DNA of 5,902 nucleotides from CAYQTE01 sp964420285 (GTDB lineage Bacteria; Planctomycetota; Phycisphaerae; Tepidisphaerales; Tepidisphaeraceae). The stretch spans positions 1-5,902 of the forward strand of contig CAYQTE010000142.1 in NCBI GenBank assembly GCA_964420285.1, given 5' to 3'. Positions 4,268 through 5,902 of the stretch are shown here, piece after piece (within the stretch, counting starts at the first letter, position 1; each line of letters begins with the position of its first letter). The notes below the pieces were generated by a model. That model did no database searches. It was not told the origin of the DNA and saw nothing but the letters and a program-made list of their open reading frames with translations. Both the position numbers and the translations under genes were made by a program.

Positions 4268-5902
4268 ATGACAATTTGGTTCAAGCCCATCGCGTTTATG
4301 ATGTTGGTACCCGCGTTTGCGCTCTTGAATGGGTGCGGATCGTCTCAGGGGCCTGGCGCTGCGCCGCCTGCGAATCAGGTGCCCGCCATCACGACGACGG
4401 GCGCGGCGGCTGCCCGGCCGGCGGCGGGTGATGTCGCGGTCTTTGATGTCAGATCGTTCGGCGCTATCGGCGACGGCACGACTATCGATACCGCGGCCAT
4501 CAACAAGGCGATCGACGCGGCCAGCAGCGCCGGCGGCGGAACCGTGCGATTTACCGCCGGGACGTACCTCTCCGCATCGGTTCACCTCAAGAGCAACATC
4601 ACGCTGGATATCGGGCGTGGCGCCGTGCTGCTCGCGGCCGCGCCGACGCAGGCCCGGTACGACGCGCCGGAGCCGAATTCCGCCCGGTATCAGGATTTCG
4701 GGCACAGCCATTGGCACAACAGCCTCATCTGGGGCGACGGGCTGGAGAATGTCTCGATCCAGGGCCCCGGCCTGATCTGGGGCAAGGGTCTGGACAAGGG
4801 ACAGGATGCAAGCGGCAGATACCGCGATCCGCCCAGCGGCACCGGCAATAAGGCGATCGCGCTCAAGAACTGCCATAACGTCATGCTGCGGGATTTCTCC
4901 ATTCTGCACGGCGGACATTTCGGCATCCTCGTGACCGGCGTGGACAACATGACCATCGACAATGTGAAGATCGACACCAATCGCGACGGCATGGATATCG
5001 ACTGCTGTCGCAATGTGCGCGTCACCCAATGCAGCGTGAATTCGCCATGGGACGACGGAATCTGCCCCAAGACCACCGATGCCCTGGGCACCGTCCGCCC
5101 GCTGGAAAATCTCACCATCGACAACTGCTTCGTCACCGGCGGATTGATCGAGGGCACCCTGATCGACGGCACGTTCAAACGCGCCCCCGCCAAATACGCC
5201 GGCCGCAACGGCCGGATCAAACTCGGCACGGAATCCGATGGCGATTTCAAGAACATCACGATCTCGAATTGCGTCTTTGACGATACCGGCGGGATTGCGC
5301 TGGAAAGCGTCGATGGCGGCACGATCGAAAATGTCACCATCAGCAATATCGCGATGCGGGACATCTGCAATTCGCCGATCTTTATCCGCCTGGGCAGCCG
5401 GTTGCGCGGGCCGAATAACCCGGCCGTCGGCGCAATCCGCCACGTCAACATCAGCGACATCGTGGTCATCGGCGGCGATCAGAGGCTGGGATCGATCATC
5501 AGCGGCGTGCCCGGCCATCCGGTGCAGGATATTCACATCAGCAACATGCAAATCCTGCAAAACGGCGGCGGGACGCAGCAGGAAGCGGCCGCAAAACCGC
5601 CGGAAAAAGAGAAGGACTACCCGGACCCGGGCATGTTCGGGGCCATGCCGTCCTACGGGTTCTACATCCGCCACGCGACGGGAATGCAATTTACCAATGT
5701 GCAGGTGCTGACGCAGAAACCCGACCCGCGGCCGGCGTTCGTGCTCGATGATGTGCAGGGCGCCGATTTCCAGCACGTCACCTGGCAGGCCGGTGCGGCC
5801 GGTTCGGCGTTCTCGCTGCAAAATGTGACCAATTTCGATGCAATACTCTGCCCGGCATTGCCGGACACGCGGATCAAACAGATTGATAGCCAGCAGTTCT
5901 AG
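4268..5902 (+). CDS. Lipoprotein glycoside hydrolase family 28 (polygalacturonase-like)
   Basis: This 544-residue protein is a predicted exported parallel beta-helix hydrolase of the GH28 (polygalacturonase/rhamnogalacturonase) type, acting on pectic chains. Residues 1-23 are a lipoprotein signal ending in LLNGC, with Cys23 as the lipidated residue; an Ala/Pro-rich spacer runs to about 54. The N-terminal cap starts at FDVRSFGAIGDG (59-70), followed by AINKAIDAASSAGGGTV and helical coils with repeated N-x-T/V-I-D/S-N turns. Active-site motifs are NRDGMDID (Asn238, Asp240), WDDGIC (Asp262-Asp263) and GRIKLGTES (316-323), matching the family order N-x-D, DD, then a basic/GTES region. The classic NTD triplet has Arg in the middle, and no GHG triplet is present, as in many bacterial GH28 branches. 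YPDPGMFG at 451-458 is a typical late motif. The gene is complete; its TAG is the last codon of the window. The fold and family are strong; the exact substrate is inferred. Confidence 0.88.
   Translation: MTIWFKPIAFMMLVPAFALLNGCGSSQGPGAAPPANQVPAITTTGAAAARPAAGDVAVFDVRSFGAIGDGTTIDTAAINKAIDAASSAGGGTVRFTAGTYLSASVHLKSNITLDIGRGAVLLAAAPTQARYDAPEPNSARYQDFGHSHWHNSLIWGDGLENVSIQGPGLIWGKGLDKGQDASGRYRDPPSGTGNKAIALKNCHNVMLRDFSILHGGHFGILVTGVDNMTIDNVKIDTNRDGMDIDCCRNVRVTQCSVNSPWDDGICPKTTDALGTVRPLENLTIDNCFVTGGLIEGTLIDGTFKRAPAKYAGRNGRIKLGTESDGDFKNITISNCVFDDTGGIALESVDGGTIENVTISNIAMRDICNSPIFIRLGSRLRGPNNPAVGAIRHVNISDIVVIGGDQRLGSIISGVPGHPVQDIHISNMQILQNGGGTQQEAAAKPPEKEKDYPDPGMFGAMPSYGFYIRHATGMQFTNVQVLTQKPDPRPAFVLDDVQGADFQHVTWQAGAAGSAFSLQNVTNFDAILCPALPDTRIKQIDSQQF

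Noticed and set aside
4166..5821. A 551-codon minus-strand open frame opposite the GH28 gene
   Set aside because: It is an antisense shadow of a GC-rich gene: it is rich in Arg, Asp, Ala, Val and Ile with no recognisable motif, while the + strand has clear GH28 motifs.

Overview
The window looks like high-GC bacterial chromosome, probably from a planctomycete (Phycisphaerae-like) or a comparable soil or freshwater polysaccharide degrader. This is an inference. It rests on the GC-rich codon use, the secreted and lipoprotein-anchored glycoside hydrolases, the Gfo/Idh/MocA oxidoreductase of a type common in such genomes, loosely spaced genes, and a mix of good and absent Shine-Dalgarno sites. 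All confident genes lie on the + strand.

Layout. Positions 1-119 hold the last 38 codons of an upstream gene, possibly the C-terminal beta-sandwich of a large glycoside hydrolase. Positions 252-1565 encode a secreted GH26 beta-mannanase-type enzyme with both catalytic glutamates and two Gly/Ala/Arg/Pro-rich low-complexity tracts. A 412-base gap follows (1566-1977). It holds a minus-strand stretch that reads like the orphan C-terminus of a lost protein, a hairpin of the widespread C-rich/G-rich palindromic repeat type next to it, and a plausible sigma-70 promoter. Next come a cytoplasmic Gfo/Idh/MocA NAD(P)-dependent oxidoreductase (1981-3174), a small lipoprotein of unknown function (3229-3846), a stand-alone NirD-like Rieske [2Fe-2S] protein (3909-4235), and a lipoprotein GH28 (polygalacturonase-like) parallel beta-helix enzyme (4268-5902) whose stop codon is the last codon of the window.

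How they may work together. The GH26 and GH28 enzymes would attack plant cell-wall polymers (beta-mannan and pectin-type chains) outside the cytoplasm, and the Gfo/Idh enzyme could oxidise or epimerise a released sugar or derivative inside the cell. The lipoprotein and the Rieske protein have no clear link to this job. The cluster is a plausible carbohydrate-use neighbourhood, but no transporter or regulator is present and no classic PUL structure (SusC/SusD) is visible. I see no mobile-element gene, CRISPR array, tRNA or rRNA, and no strong evidence for a new defence or other unusual system. The most unusual places are the orphan coding remnant beside the repeat and the low-complexity insertion in the mannanase.
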